Part shown: in pieces, positions 1 through 7,480 of the stretch
How positions within the stretch are numbered: position 1 is the first letter of the stretch
Layout of the letters: every line of letters begins with the position of its first letter
Source of the DNA: an uncultured Coriobacteriaceae bacterium
Lineage (GTDB): Bacteria > Actinomycetota > Coriobacteriia > Coriobacteriales > Eggerthellaceae
Reading direction: 5' to 3'
Assembly: GCA_900539675.1 (NCBI GenBank)
Contig: UQDJ01000011.1
Coordinates: forward strand, 1 to 44,438
DNA length: 44,438 bases
The notes under the pieces: generated by a model
Databases searched by the model: none
What the model saw: the letters and a program-made list of their open reading frames with translations, nothing else
What the model was told of the DNA's origin: nothing
Made by a program: the position numbers and the translations under genes

Positions 1-118
1 CGTCAACAGCCTTATCGATGTCGCCTTCAGCCTCGGTCAGAGCCTTTTTGCACTCCATCATGCCAGCGCCAGTCATTTCACGCAGCTGTTTTACGAGTGC
101 AGCAGTGATTTCTGCCAT
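1..118 (-). CDS. tsf: Elongation factor Ts, N-terminal part (runs off the window)
   Basis: The first 39 codons are present on the minus strand and the gene continues past base 1. The peptide begins MAEITAALVKQLREMTGAGM and goes on with the MECKKALTEA block, the conserved UBA-like N-terminal domain of EF-Ts that contacts EF-Tu; EF-Ts is the nucleotide exchange factor that recycles EF-Tu-GDP during translation. The ATG at 116-118 follows a GAAAGGATG purine tract. rpsB lies 83 bp upstream, the classical rpsB-tsf pair. The rest of the protein cannot be judged. Confidence 0.96.
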   Translation of the reverse strand, partial: MAEITAALVKQLREMTGAGMMECKKALTEAEGDIDKAVD

Positions 119-141
119 GGAACATCCTTTCTCAAAGGTAA

Positions 142-164
142 TGCCCCACCACCCGGGCGGGGCA
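142..164 (-). other. GC-rich hairpin in the rpsB-tsf spacer
   Basis: TGCCCC at 142-147 pairs with GGGGCA at 159-164, and two further G-C pairs lie inside after one mismatch. There is no T-run after it on the minus strand, so it is more likely a processing or attenuation structure that sets the rpsB:tsf ratio than a full terminator. That role is an inference from position only. Confidence 0.4.
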
Positions 165-201
165 ACCAATATATACGTTTTAGCGGATACTTAAGCTAAA
201 T

Positions 202-972
202 TTATTCAGCAGCTGGTGCCTGAGCTTCTGCCGGAGCAGCTTCTTCAGTGGCCTCTGCAGCCTCTTCGGTCATATCTTCAACAGTTACCGGTGCACCAGT
301 ACCAGCGATAACAGCATCAGCGATGAAGTCTGCCATCAGACGAACGGAACGAATAGCATCGTCGTTTGCAGGAATGCCATAATCTACGTCGTCAGGATCG
401 CAGTTGGTGTCCAGAGTACCAACAATCGGAATGTTCAAACGATGAGCTTCGTGGATAGCAATCTGTTCACGATTGGTATCGATAACGAAGATCATGTCAG
501 GAACCTTCTTCATGTTGCGGATACCATTCAGATTCAACTGCAACTTAGCCAGTTCCTTCTTCAGCAGGATCTGCTCCTTCTTAGGCAGAACCTCCATGCG
601 ACCGTCCGTTTCCATAGCTTCGAGTTCTTCCATGCGCTGAATACGAGAACGGATGGTTACAAAGTTGGTCAGCATACCACCGAGCCAACGAGAATTTACA
701 TAGGGCATGCCGCAACGGTTAGCAGCATTAGCAATGGACTCCTGAGCCTGCTTCTTGGTACCTACGAACAGTACGGTGCCACCCTTAGCAGCGCAACGAG
801 AAACTGCGGTGTAAGCAGCGTCCATGCCATAGAGGGTTTCCTTCAGGTCGATGATGTAGATGTCGCCGCGGTTACCAAAAATGTAGGGCTTCATCTTAGG
901 ATTCCAGCGACGAGTCTGGTGACCGAAGTGGGCACCTGCATCAAGCAGGGTCTTAAGAGTAATCTTGGACAT
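202..972 (-). CDS. rpsB: 30S ribosomal protein S2
   Basis: Ribosomal protein S2 of the small subunit, needed for S1 binding and initiation. The 256-residue product starts MSKITLKTLLDAGAHFGHQT and carries the S2 hallmarks: AGAHFGHQTRRWNPKM near the N-terminus, the NSRWLGGMLTNF block near residue 95 and the NIPIVGTLDTNCDP block near residue 185. An in-frame ATG four codons upstream (984) exists, but its GGAG is better read as the Shine-Dalgarno for the ATG at 970-972, which also gives the family N-terminus. The C-terminus is a Glu/Ala-rich tail of about 30 residues, common in actinobacterial S2. tsf follows downstream. Confidence 0.97.
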   Translation of the reverse strand: MSKITLKTLLDAGAHFGHQTRRWNPKMKPYIFGNRGDIYIIDLKETLYGMDAAYTAVSRCAAKGGTVLFVGTKKQAQESIANAANRCGMPYVNSRWLGGMLTNFVTIRSRIQRMEELEAMETDGRMEVLPKKEQILLKKELAKLQLNLNGIRNMKKVPDMIFVIDTNREQIAIHEAHRLNIPIVGTLDTNCDPDDVDYGIPANDDAIRSVRLMADFIADAVIAGTGAPVTVEDMTEEAAEATEEAAPAEAQAPAAE

Positions 973-1013
973 TCTTTTCTCCATTCGTTGAACCTCTGCA
1001 TGGAATCATTCCC

Positions 1014-1044
1014 GGCGTCTGCAACTGATCAGCATCTTTACGCC
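1014..1044 (-). other. Hairpin in the rpsB 5' leader
   Basis: GGCGT at 1014-1018 pairs with ACGCC at 1040-1044, with a self-complementary CTGATCAG in the loop. It sits inside the roughly 135-nt leader between the predicted rpsB promoter and start codon. S2 operons are often autoregulated through their leader, so this is a candidate S2 site, but no known consensus is recognised. Confidence 0.3.
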
Positions 1045-1113
1045 AAACAGCCACTGGCAAACCCAGGTCCGCCATGCATGTGAATTATCTTGCTGCAGTT
1101 TTGCAGCCTTTGC

Positions 1114-1141
1114 AGTATAGCAGCATGCCCCAAATTCGCAA
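1114..1141 (-). promoter_or_regulatory. Promoter of rpsB-tsf
   Basis: On the minus strand TTGCGA (1136-1141) and TATACT (1114-1119) are separated by 16 bp, a good sigma-70/SigA match. It lies just after the CoA-transferase stop codon and would give a leader of about 135 nt. Confidence 0.6.
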
Positions 1142-1153
1142 GGAATGAGCGCC

Positions 1154-2389
1154 CTAGCCCACTAAATCGTCAAGAGAAGTAGTGCCAGTTACTGAACCAT
1201 CTTCCAGGGCGGTCTTAATTTGTTCGTCCGTGTAACCCAAGTCTTTCATAATGCTTACAGTTGAACTTCCCAACTTATCGGTTGGTGTGAATATCGGCGT
1301 GGACTCTGAGTCGAATTGAATTGGAACGGTGGGAATATTGCGCTCCGATTCGGGATACTTAATTTTCACCAGATAATCGTTATCCCACACGTTTTGATCC
1401 TCGTAAACATCAAGCGGCGTCTGGCATAACTCGATAGGAATGCCAGCATCCTTGAACAGTTTCAGAGCACCTTTCGCATCCATCTTGCCCAAGGCTTCAT
1501 CCATAATGCCCACCACTTCAGCATTAAGCCCTGCCTCATTCATCTTGTTGCAATTAGAAAGGCGCTCGTCATCAACCAAATCGTCGCGTCCAATAAGCTG
1601 CATGATCTTGTTATAGTCGCGGTCATATTCTGGATCGCACATCGCCAGATATTTGCCATCGCCAGTCATATATACATTATTGAAAGGACAGATAACTTCC
1701 AGACGGCTCTTCGGATAAGGATTGCCATATTGAGCCGAGATCATACCCGTCATCAAAGCATATACGCCTGCGTGCTGCAAAGCGCACGTCACATATTCGC
1801 CCTGACCAGATTGAGCACGACCAATAACGGCTGCGCAAATACCTGCTGCCAGAAACATTGCCGCCTGCAAATCGCCATAGCCATTGGTGGGAATCATGGG
1901 CGAATCGCCGCGATTAACAGTTGTGCCAAATACACCGCCACGTGCCATATAGCACGTTACATCAAAACCAGCGTCGTCCTTTTCGGCACCCTTTTTGCCA
2001 TAGCCCAAGCCATGACCCATGATGAGACGGGGATACTTTGCGTGCAACGTTTCCCAATCAAGCCCGAGCTTACGCAGAGACTTGGTACGCGTGTTGGTAA
2101 TAAAAATGTCTGCCTCGGAAAGCAGCTTATCCATAACTTCAGCGCCCGTTTTGCTCTTTAGGTTCAGAGCAATAAAGCGCTTGTGCAGGTTGCACATATC
2201 AAATGCCAGGTTTTCTTCATCAGACATGGGCATATTAAATACCGCTGCCTGGGTCACGCGCAACGGATCGCCCTTAGCTGCTTCAACCTTAATAACATCG
2301 GCGCCCCATTCACCAAGCACACGACCCGTCGCAGGCGTTGCCATGTATGTCGTAAGGTCAACCACCTTTAGTCCCTTTAATGGCTTCAT
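1154..2389 (-). CDS. Class III (CaiB/BaiF) CoA-transferase, FldA/HadA-like
   Basis: 411 residues, normal for family III CoA-transferases, which move CoA between carboxylic acids through an enzyme aspartyl-CoA intermediate. The N-terminal LKGLKVVDLTTYMATPATGR and GADVIKVE blocks and the nucleophile motif GYGDLQAAMFLAAG with Asp173 are visible. In pattern (GDPLR, the LNLKSKTG block, GFDVTCYMARGGVFG) it resembles the 2-hydroxyacyl-CoA transferases of reductive amino acid fermentation: FldA (cinnamoyl-CoA:phenyllactate) and HadA (2-hydroxyisocaproate). No dehydratase or activator genes adjoin it, so the substrate is open. An AGAGGA site precedes the ATG. It stands alone between a hairpin and the rpsB promoter. 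Confidence 0.82.
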   Translation of the reverse strand: MKPLKGLKVVDLTTYMATPATGRVLGEWGADVIKVEAAKGDPLRVTQAAVFNMPMSDEENLAFDMCNLHKRFIALNLKSKTGAEVMDKLLSEADIFITNTRTKSLRKLGLDWETLHAKYPRLIMGHGLGYGKKGAEKDDAGFDVTCYMARGGVFGTTVNRGDSPMIPTNGYGDLQAAMFLAAGICAAVIGRAQSGQGEYVTCALQHAGVYALMTGMISAQYGNPYPKSRLEVICPFNNVYMTGDGKYLAMCDPEYDRDYNKIMQLIGRDDLVDDERLSNCNKMNEAGLNAEVVGIMDEALGKMDAKGALKLFKDAGIPIELCQTPLDVYEDQNVWDNDYLVKIKYPESERNIPTVPIQFDSESTPIFTPTDKLGSSTVSIMKDLGYTDEQIKTALEDGSVTGTTSLDDLVG

Positions 2390-2501
2390 TAGAAATTCCT
2401 CTCCCCCTTAGCCAGGCATTATGCACAACAGCTATAGTGTCCCTACTAAATGCCTGCTTTTATACGTAATTTGTAGTATAGGGAAAATTGACCAGGTAGA
2501 T

Positions 2502-2538
2502 AGGGCTCAACTCATTCATTCTGGATGATTTGAGCCCT
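2502..2538 (-). terminator. Hairpin downstream of yacP, possible terminator
   Basis: AGGGCTCAA (2502-2510) and TTGAGCCCT (2530-2538) form a 9-bp stem extended by a second short TCAT/ATGA stem. It lies between yacP and the CoA-transferase, but only a poor T-tract follows on the minus strand. The 2390-2705 gap holds this hairpin, the CoA-transferase promoter region and the tandem repeat at 2645-2710, and nothing else recognisable. Confidence 0.45.
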
Positions 2539-2644
2539 TGCGATGGTACAGCGTAGCAACACTGCACAACAGGCACGCCGTTTGGCTATTTCGATACGCC
2601 AGGAGCTCCGCTTGATTGTTCCGATGCAACAGACACGCCGCTTG

Positions 2645-2710
2645 ATTATTGATGACGTGAATATTGATGACATGATTATTGATGACACACTTATTGATGA
2701 CGTGATTATT
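2645..2710. repeat. 15-bp tandem repeat, 4.4 copies, ending in the yacP stop codon
   Basis: Unit ATTATTGATGACGTG repeats with an exact 15-bp period at 2645, 2660, 2675 and 2690; a partial fifth copy (2705-2710) contains the yacP stop codon, read TAA on the minus strand. Copies differ at one to three bases. A looser CCGCTTGATT motif recurs upstream (about 2608 and 2638). On the plus strand the array would read as a repeated I-I-D-D-V pentapeptide, but no credible gene is present there. Confidence 0.9.
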
Positions 2711-3245
2711 TGCCGTCGCGCAGCGCTTGAAGCTTTGCTAACACGTCAGGATTCAGACGGTCTGCCACCGTGTTCTTCTGTGATACCTGCGTTGTAGAAT
2801 CAATGCGCGCATCTTCGGACAGATCGTCCATTTCCAGGCTAAAACCATTAGCACTCATACGGTCGACTCCACCACCGAATACGGCATCTTGAATAGATGC
2901 ATCGCTGGTGACTACCATAACTTCAACGTGCTGTTCACGCGCATCATGAGCAAGCTTTTCAATGACCTTGTCGGCAGAAGAACCAAAGGGCGAAAACATA
3001 ATCTTGATGCCACCCACGCGCTGCGTTTTACCCGCCGATTCAGGGTTATCCGCACCATCGAATACAATAATGGCGCGGTATTCACTGCCCGCAAAAGCAG
3101 CCACATCGCTGATCAGCGCCTCACGGACATTGTTGTATTTTTCAACCGTATAGTCATCCTGACGACGCATATGGACGTAGCGCTGCCCTGAGCGCAATAC
3201 GTTGTACCCATCGACGATCAACAATTTATTACGTTTGCGAGCCAT
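2706..3245 (-). CDS. YacP-like NYN-domain RNase (Rae1 homologue)
   Basis: 179 residues of the YacP/Rae1 NYN (PIN-like) family; the Bacillus subtilis member is a ribosome-dependent mRNA endonuclease. The opening KLLIVDGYNVLRS with the acidic Asp-Gly-Tyr-Asn motif, the AIIVFDGADNPES block (second acidic site near residue 64) and VMVVTSDASIQDAVFGGGVDRMSA (third) match the family's metal site. The ATG follows an AAGGTAAGA site. It lies 38 bp downstream of rlmB, repeating the usual rlmB-yacP pairing. The C-terminus runs directly into the 15-bp repeat array. Function beyond RNase is not inferable. Confidence 0.85.
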   Translation of the reverse strand: MARKRNKLLIVDGYNVLRSGQRYVHMRRQDDYTVEKYNNVREALISDVAAFAGSEYRAIIVFDGADNPESAGKTQRVGGIKIMFSPFGSSADKVIEKLAHDAREQHVEVMVVTSDASIQDAVFGGGVDRMSANGFSLEMDDLSEDARIDSTTQVSQKNTVADRLNPDVLAKLQALRDGK

Positions 3246-3283
3246 GTGCTCTTACCTTCTTAAGCCAAAAATAGTACAAAGAA

Positions 3284-4039
3284 CTAGCGGCCACGTTCCG
3301 ATTGGCGCATCCATTCATACATACACGCCGTTGCCGCCTGTGCCACATTCAGTGAACCAACCTTGCCAGCCTGTGGAAGTGCCACCAGAAAATCGCAACG
3401 CTCCTGCGTAAGACGCGAAAGACCTTCTCCTTCATTGCCCATAACGAGAGCCAAACGCCCGGCCATCGGTGCATCCCAGATGCACTGCGTAGCATGCTCA
3501 GATGCACCAGCAACCCAAAAATTATTCTTCTTTAACCGTTCTATAACCTGAGCGATGTTACCCACCTGAGCAATGTTCAAATGAGAAATAGCACCCGCAG
3601 AGCTTTTGTAAGTTGCTGCCGTCACGCGGGCAGAGCGCTTGTTGGGAATGATGATGCCAGAAGCTCCCACGATTTCAGCCGAACGGGCAATAGCTCCCAA
3701 GTTGCCAGCATCCGTAATATGATCGAGCAGAACAATAAGTGCATTGCCACCATGCTCTTCGGCATGAGAGTGTGCATCGTCAATAATATCCTGTGCACTT
3801 ACATACGCGTAGGGTTTCGTCTCCAGCATCAAGCCCTGGTGCGATCCGCGTTCGCTTTTTGCATCCAGCTCGGAACGCTTAACCTGCTTTACCGACATAC
3901 CCATCTTATGACAACGACGAACAACATCGTCCACTACTTTATCGCCCTTCAAACCTTCGGCAACATACAGGCATTTTCCAGGAACCTTTGCCTTTAAGGC
4001 TTCCAGAACAGGACGCTTGCCTTCTACGAATTCTGCCAT
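3284..4039 (-). CDS. rlmB: 23S rRNA (guanosine-2'-O)-methyltransferase RlmB, SpoU/TrmH family
   Basis: 251 residues. An N-terminal substrate-binding domain (about 1-78) begins with the FVEGKRPVLEAL signature and is followed by the SPOUT knot domain with the three family motifs: LDHITDAGNLGAIARSAE (motif 1, about 107-124), LALVMGNEGEGLS (motif 2) and LPQAGKVGSLNVAQAATACM (motif 3). E. coli RlmB methylates G2251 in the peptidyl-transferase P loop using S-adenosylmethionine. The start ATG has an AAAGG tract about 10 bases upstream. It sits between tRNA-Gln and yacP. A second, divergent member of the same superfamily is at 17330-18196. Confidence 0.9.
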   Translation of the reverse strand: MAEFVEGKRPVLEALKAKVPGKCLYVAEGLKGDKVVDDVVRRCHKMGMSVKQVKRSELDAKSERGSHQGLMLETKPYAYVSAQDIIDDAHSHAEEHGGNALIVLLDHITDAGNLGAIARSAEIVGASGIIIPNKRSARVTAATYKSSAGAISHLNIAQVGNIAQVIERLKKNNFWVAGASEHATQCIWDAPMAGRLALVMGNEGEGLSRLTQERCDFLVALPQAGKVGSLNVAQAATACMYEWMRQSERGR

Positions 4040-4074
4040 GATGGTGCATGCCTTTCTTGACGCCTAATATAGAA

Positions 4075-4096
4075 GAAGCAGGCTTTCACCTGCTTC
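4075..4096 (-). terminator. Terminator of tRNA-Gln
   Basis: GAAGCAGG (4075-4082) and CCTGCTTC (4089-4096) make a perfect 8-bp stem with a 6-base loop, followed on the minus strand by a T/C-rich tail. It lies 14 bases after the tRNA CCA end and ahead of rlmB. Confidence 0.8.
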
Positions 4097-4109
4097 GAAA
4101 AGTTAAGAC

Positions 4110-4183
4110 TGGCTGGGCCAGCAGGATTCGAACCTACATAGCTGGTACCAAAAACCAGAGTCCTACCATTGGACGATGGCCCA
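4110..4183 (-). tRNA. tRNA-Gln (anticodon UUG)
   Basis: A 74-nt cloverleaf including an encoded CCA (4110-4112). Acceptor stem TGGGCCA/TGGCCCA with G73, D stem GTCC/GGAC, anticodon stem CTGGT/ACCAG with loop TTTTGGT giving anticodon TTG, 4-base variable loop CTAT, T arm GTAGG-TTCGAAT-CCTGC. U1-A72 and G73 are identity features of bacterial tRNA-Gln. It has its own promoter and terminator. Confidence 0.96.
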
Positions 4184-4259
4184 GAATTGCAAACGGAACG
4201 ACTTATCAAACAGAGCGCTGCGAGCCGCAAGCTGCTTGGCTGTCCGTAAGCAGAAACAA

Positions 4260-4288
4260 ATTATATAGGCAAGCCCCGAGAAACACAA
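4260..4288 (-). promoter_or_regulatory. Promoter of tRNA-Gln
   Basis: On the minus strand TTGTGT (4283-4288) and a perfect TATAAT (4260-4265) are spaced 17 bp apart. The transcript would have a leader of about 70 nt before the mature tRNA 5' end at 4183. Confidence 0.7.
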
Positions 4289-4380
4289 CGCACAAACTAG
4301 AGCTCATCAGAATTAGTACACGACCCCAGTTCTAACGCGGTATTGCATCTGCTCTTTTAAAAGGAAGCCACTCTCAAACT

Positions 4381-4406
4381 CACCTGCGTCGTTTCTTGTG
4401 CAGGCG
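4381..4406 (-). terminator. Possible terminator at the end of the phn operon
   Basis: CACCTGC (4381-4387) pairs with GCAGGCG (4400-4406), with one G-U pair, and a weak T-rich stretch follows on the minus strand. It begins about 9 bases after the phnPP stop codon. Confidence 0.45.
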
Positions 4407-4414
4407 AAACCGTC

Positions 4415-5377
4415 CTAGAGCGAAATCCAGCACTCCCCCAATTTGGGAACATCGCCGAAAGCACCGTGGAAATCGGATCCGCCCGTGCAGGCAAGTCCAT
4501 AGCGTTGTGCCAAACAATCGACATGATGCCAATCGTCGATGGTGTGATCGGGATGATACTTTTCTATGCCCCACAACCCCGCATCGACCAATTCCGGTAC
4601 TGCGTCGTAGCTGTCCAACTGGCCAGGATGCGCAAGAACTGCCACCCCACCATCTTCGGTAATAGCCCGCACCGCATCACCCATATCCACATAGGTAATA
4701 TCCCTGTGGCAAATACCGTTACCTTTGAAAAGCTTGCGATAGAGCTGCTGGTATGCCGAGCTGGTGTAAGGCGCACTGGTTAATGCCGCCATGAGATGCT
4801 GCTTGTAAAAACCGGTAGATGCCTTGCGCAAGCGATGCAACACTTCAGTGTTGAGCACATAACCACAACGCTCTAAGCGTTCCTGCTGCCATTGGGTATT
4901 TTCACTGCGGCGCTTTAATACCGGATCACACAGCTCTTTAATTGCGGGCGATTGTTCCTTTACGCCTAGTCCTAATACATGCACCTTACGATTGCGCTTG
5001 AAATCGTAAGCAGAAATTTCGATGCCACCGATATAGCGCACTGGATAATGTACGGCAGCGCGCTGAATGGCATCGATGCCATAGGTGGTGTCATGGTTGG
5101 TGATGGCAAGATGCGTTATATGCGCATCGGCTGCCTGTTGCAAGAGTTCTTCTGCTGTGAAAGATCCATCTGAAATAGTGGAGTGACTATGCAAATCGGC
5201 ATGCACTGCAAACGTAGCAGATGCTCCTGTCGAAGGTGTTGGTACGCCAACAGAGCCGACCTTCATACTCGTTGATGCACCAACGGAACCGGGCGCTGGG
5301 GTCGGCGGCATAGCTACCTCAGATAACGCCTGGTCAACCCCCAGCAATTCAGCAAGCGTAATATCAGGCTTTTTCAT
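4415..5377 (-). CDS. phnPP: PHP-family cyclic phosphate dihydrolase (PhnPP-like)
   Basis: 320 residues with a complete PHP metallo-phosphoesterase domain: D61-L-H63-S-H65, N94-H95-D96, E120, H250-P-G and S301-D302-F303-H304. As the last gene of a C-P lyase operon it matches the PhnPP type described from Eggerthella lenta, which hydrolyses 5-phosphoribosyl-1,2-cyclic phosphate to ribose-5-phosphate and phosphate, replacing PhnP and removing the need for PhnN; neither is present here. The ATG overlaps the phnL stop as ATGA, supporting this start. Odd: residues 23-57 are a Pro/Ser/Gly/Thr-rich linker ahead of the domain. A general PHP phosphatase role remains possible. Confidence 0.85.
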   Translation of the reverse strand: MKKPDITLAELLGVDQALSEVAMPPTPAPGSVGASTSMKVGSVGVPTPSTGASATFAVHADLHSHSTISDGSFTAEELLQQAADAHITHLAITNHDTTYGIDAIQRAAVHYPVRYIGGIEISAYDFKRNRKVHVLGLGVKEQSPAIKELCDPVLKRRSENTQWQQERLERCGYVLNTEVLHRLRKASTGFYKQHLMAALTSAPYTSSAYQQLYRKLFKGNGICHRDITYVDMGDAVRAITEDGGVAVLAHPGQLDSYDAVPELVDAGLWGIEKYHPDHTIDDWHHVDCLAQRYGLACTGGSDFHGAFGDVPKLGECWISL

Positions 5378-6141
5378 GCAATCTGCCCCTTTTGCATATT
5401 AAATTCGTGATCGCATAGGCCTTCCATGAATTCTAAATCATGGAATATACCCAACATCGTAGTTCCCTGCGCTTTGAGCTGTTCAATAAGTTCACGCACC
5501 TTCATTTTAGAAGCGGCATCAAGCGATGCAGTAGGTTCGTCCAAGAGCAACAAGCGAGGCTGCTTGATCATGGCTGCGGCGATGTTAAGGCGCAACTTTT
5601 CCCCACCAGAAAACGTGCGTGGGTATAAAGGCCAGAGCGATTCGCTAATGTCAAAATGATGCAGCATACGCTCCGTTTCAGCCTTGGCATAATCGATATC
5701 CTGCGAGCCGAACGTTTCAAGCGCGCTCTGCAATACGATGTCGTACGCGCTCTGACGTGGCAGCACATTCAAGAACTGCGAAACATAACCCATCTCGTAA
5801 GCGCGAATATGGATCATTTCACGATCACCAATAGTGCATAAATCGACCTTGCCAAAGCTTTCAGAGCGATACCAAATAGAGCCTTTCTCCGGCAAATTCG
5901 TGCGATAGATACACCGCAAAATCGTAGACTTGCCCGAACCACTGCGGCCGGTAATGCCTACGAATTCACCCTCGTTAACTGACAGATTGATGTCTTGGCA
6001 ACCCAAAATGCGGCGATCCACCATATGCATCACAAATGATTTGGATAGATGTTCAATGCTTAAAAGTGGCTCTTTAGGCTGCAGATTTTCAGCCTGTAAG
6101 TCCGTAGTTTGCAGCGAAGAATCGGGATTCATAGCAGTCAT
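5374..6141 (-). CDS. phnL: C-P lyase ABC-type ATPase PhnL
   Basis: 255 residues from the ATG at 6141. Walker A GRSGSGKST (65-73), Q-loop near 122, signature FSGGEKLR (177-184), Walker B LLLLDEPTA (197-205) and H-loop H234 are present. It is adjacent to phnM as in other phn operons. PhnL is a non-transport ABC protein of C-P lyase; in E. coli it stimulates PhnI with PhnG and PhnH in making ribose-1-phosphonate 5-triphosphate. The frame is open 18 codons further upstream into phnM, but AAGGGG about 10 bases before 6141 and normal family length favour this start. About 25 residues precede the ABC domain. It is coupled to phnPP by ATGA. Confidence 0.9.
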   Translation of the reverse strand: MTAMNPDSSLQTTDLQAENLQPKEPLLSIEHLSKSFVMHMVDRRILGCQDINLSVNEGEFVGITGRSGSGKSTILRCIYRTNLPEKGSIWYRSESFGKVDLCTIGDREMIHIRAYEMGYVSQFLNVLPRQSAYDIVLQSALETFGSQDIDYAKAETERMLHHFDISESLWPLYPRTFSGGEKLRLNIAAAMIKQPRLLLLDEPTASLDAASKMKVRELIEQLKAQGTTMLGIFHDLEFMEGLCDHEFNMQKGQIA

Positions 6142-6155
6142 CTGTTCACATCCCC

Positions 6156-7454
6156 TTAGCGTGCATAGCCCTGAGGCTGATCGGGATAATGGCAACGATA
6201 CACCGAATTGCCACCCACAAAAGCACGCGTGATAGCCGGCGTGGTCACGTCGGTGTGAGGCCCGCAGCCAATTTCGCGCACCATCAAAATATCAGCGCGC
6301 TTACCTACCGCAAGTGACCCCACCTTATCGTCGATACCTACCGCCTTTGCCGGATTAGCTGTCACCAAAGCGATCGCGCGAGGAAGCGCAATGCCGCAGG
6401 TACGATGCAGCGTAAATACTGCATCAATAAGGGCTGCCGGATAGTAGTCGCTACACAGCATGTCTATGGCATTTTCCATAACACCCTCGCGAGCAGATAA
6501 ATTGCCCGAGTGGCTATGGCCTAACATCACATTTGGCGCACCGGCAAGCGTATGCATGTCACGCTTTTGTGCTTCATGAGCCGTTTGTAAATCGATCGGA
6601 AATTCAGAAATCACAGCGCCTAAGCTTTTCATAAAATCCAGCTTTTCGACGCAGTCGTCATCATGCGAAGCAAGGGAAATACCCTGATCATGAGCCAACT
6701 GTGCCAAATGTTGTAAGGTAGGCACATCAATCTTGGCAGCACTCCTGCGCTGTTCAACCAGCTCCGCCACTTCTTCGTCGCTCAGACCGTCGTGATATCC
6801 CTTGAGCGTTTCACTATAAATGAGCAGGTCACGATACTGTCCCTGACCAGGCGTGTGGTCCATAAACGATAGCAAATCCACCTTGCCTGCTTTGAGGTAG
6901 CCCTCAATTTCATCCACACGATTCACCGCATCCAGCTCGACGCGCAAATGCAGACGATGACGGATAAGATGGTCATGCTCTTCACCTTCACGAATATTGG
7001 CAATTGCATCTACCAGGCGACTTACATTCTTAAAATCACGAATGGGCTTGTGATCAAAGCACCTATCGCCGTATGTTGAAAGCGAATGATAAATGGTAGT
7101 CACCCCATGGGATACCAGCTCGCGGTCTACCTTGTACAGCGCCGTGGGCAAATCCATAACCACCGACGGCCTAGGCGATGCCACCGACTCAATGTAGTCA
7201 GAGTGAATATCCACCATACCTGGCATAACATAAGCGCCACGCGCATCTACCACCGGAAAACCTGTTGCCATATCGATCGCCAAACCAGGATGGGCAACTT
7301 GTGCTACCGCATCAGGCTCTTTGGTGCGCGCATTAGCCAGCGTAGGCTTAATGGCAGTGATAGTGCCGTGTTCGATGACAATGTCGTAATTTGGCAAAAT
7401 GTCCGTTTCAGTAACAACGTTACCGCCGCGGATTACCAAAGAATTTGCGTCCAT
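6156..7454 (-). CDS. phnM: Ribose-1-methylphosphonate 5-triphosphate diphosphohydrolase PhnM
   Basis: 432 residues of the amidohydrolase superfamily. PhnM removes pyrophosphate from the phosphonylated ribose triphosphate to give the PhnJ substrate. Seen: the N-terminal beta domain (LVIRGGNVVTETD), the metal-binding VMPGMVDIHSDYIE block (77-89), HGVTTIYHSL (116-124), ISLASHDDDCVEKL, VMLGHSHSGNLSA, and a C-terminal GSLAVGKRADILMVREI strand. The ATG has an AGGAG site 7 bases upstream and lies 26 bp after phnK. It is slightly longer than E. coli PhnM because of an extra loop around residues 45-65. Confidence 0.93.
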   Translation of the reverse strand: MDANSLVIRGGNVVTETDILPNYDIVIEHGTITAIKPTLANARTKEPDAVAQVAHPGLAIDMATGFPVVDARGAYVMPGMVDIHSDYIESVASPRPSVVMDLPTALYKVDRELVSHGVTTIYHSLSTYGDRCFDHKPIRDFKNVSRLVDAIANIREGEEHDHLIRHRLHLRVELDAVNRVDEIEGYLKAGKVDLLSFMDHTPGQGQYRDLLIYSETLKGYHDGLSDEEVAELVEQRRSAAKIDVPTLQHLAQLAHDQGISLASHDDDCVEKLDFMKSLGAVISEFPIDLQTAHEAQKRDMHTLAGAPNVMLGHSHSGNLSAREGVMENAIDMLCSDYYPAALIDAVFTLHRTCGIALPRAIALVTANPAKAVGIDDKVGSLAVGKRADILMVREIGCGPHTDVTTPAITRAFVGGNSVYRCHYPDQPQGYAR

Positions 7455-7480
7455 GTAAATCTCCTTATAGGGTTATCGCG

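Noticed and set aside
2645..2710. CRISPR-like array
   Set aside because: Units are directly adjacent with no spacers and are only 15 bp; no cas genes are present. The same holds for the other arrays.
2543..2797. 84-codon plus-strand frame with an IIDDV pentapeptide repeat
   Set aside because: The repeat arises from the 15-bp tandem array and the frame runs antisense into yacP; no ribosome site or homology.
6142..6195. N-terminal extension of phnL into phnM
   Set aside because: The extra 18 codons lie entirely inside the phnM 3' region; the ATG at 6141 has the AAGGGG site.
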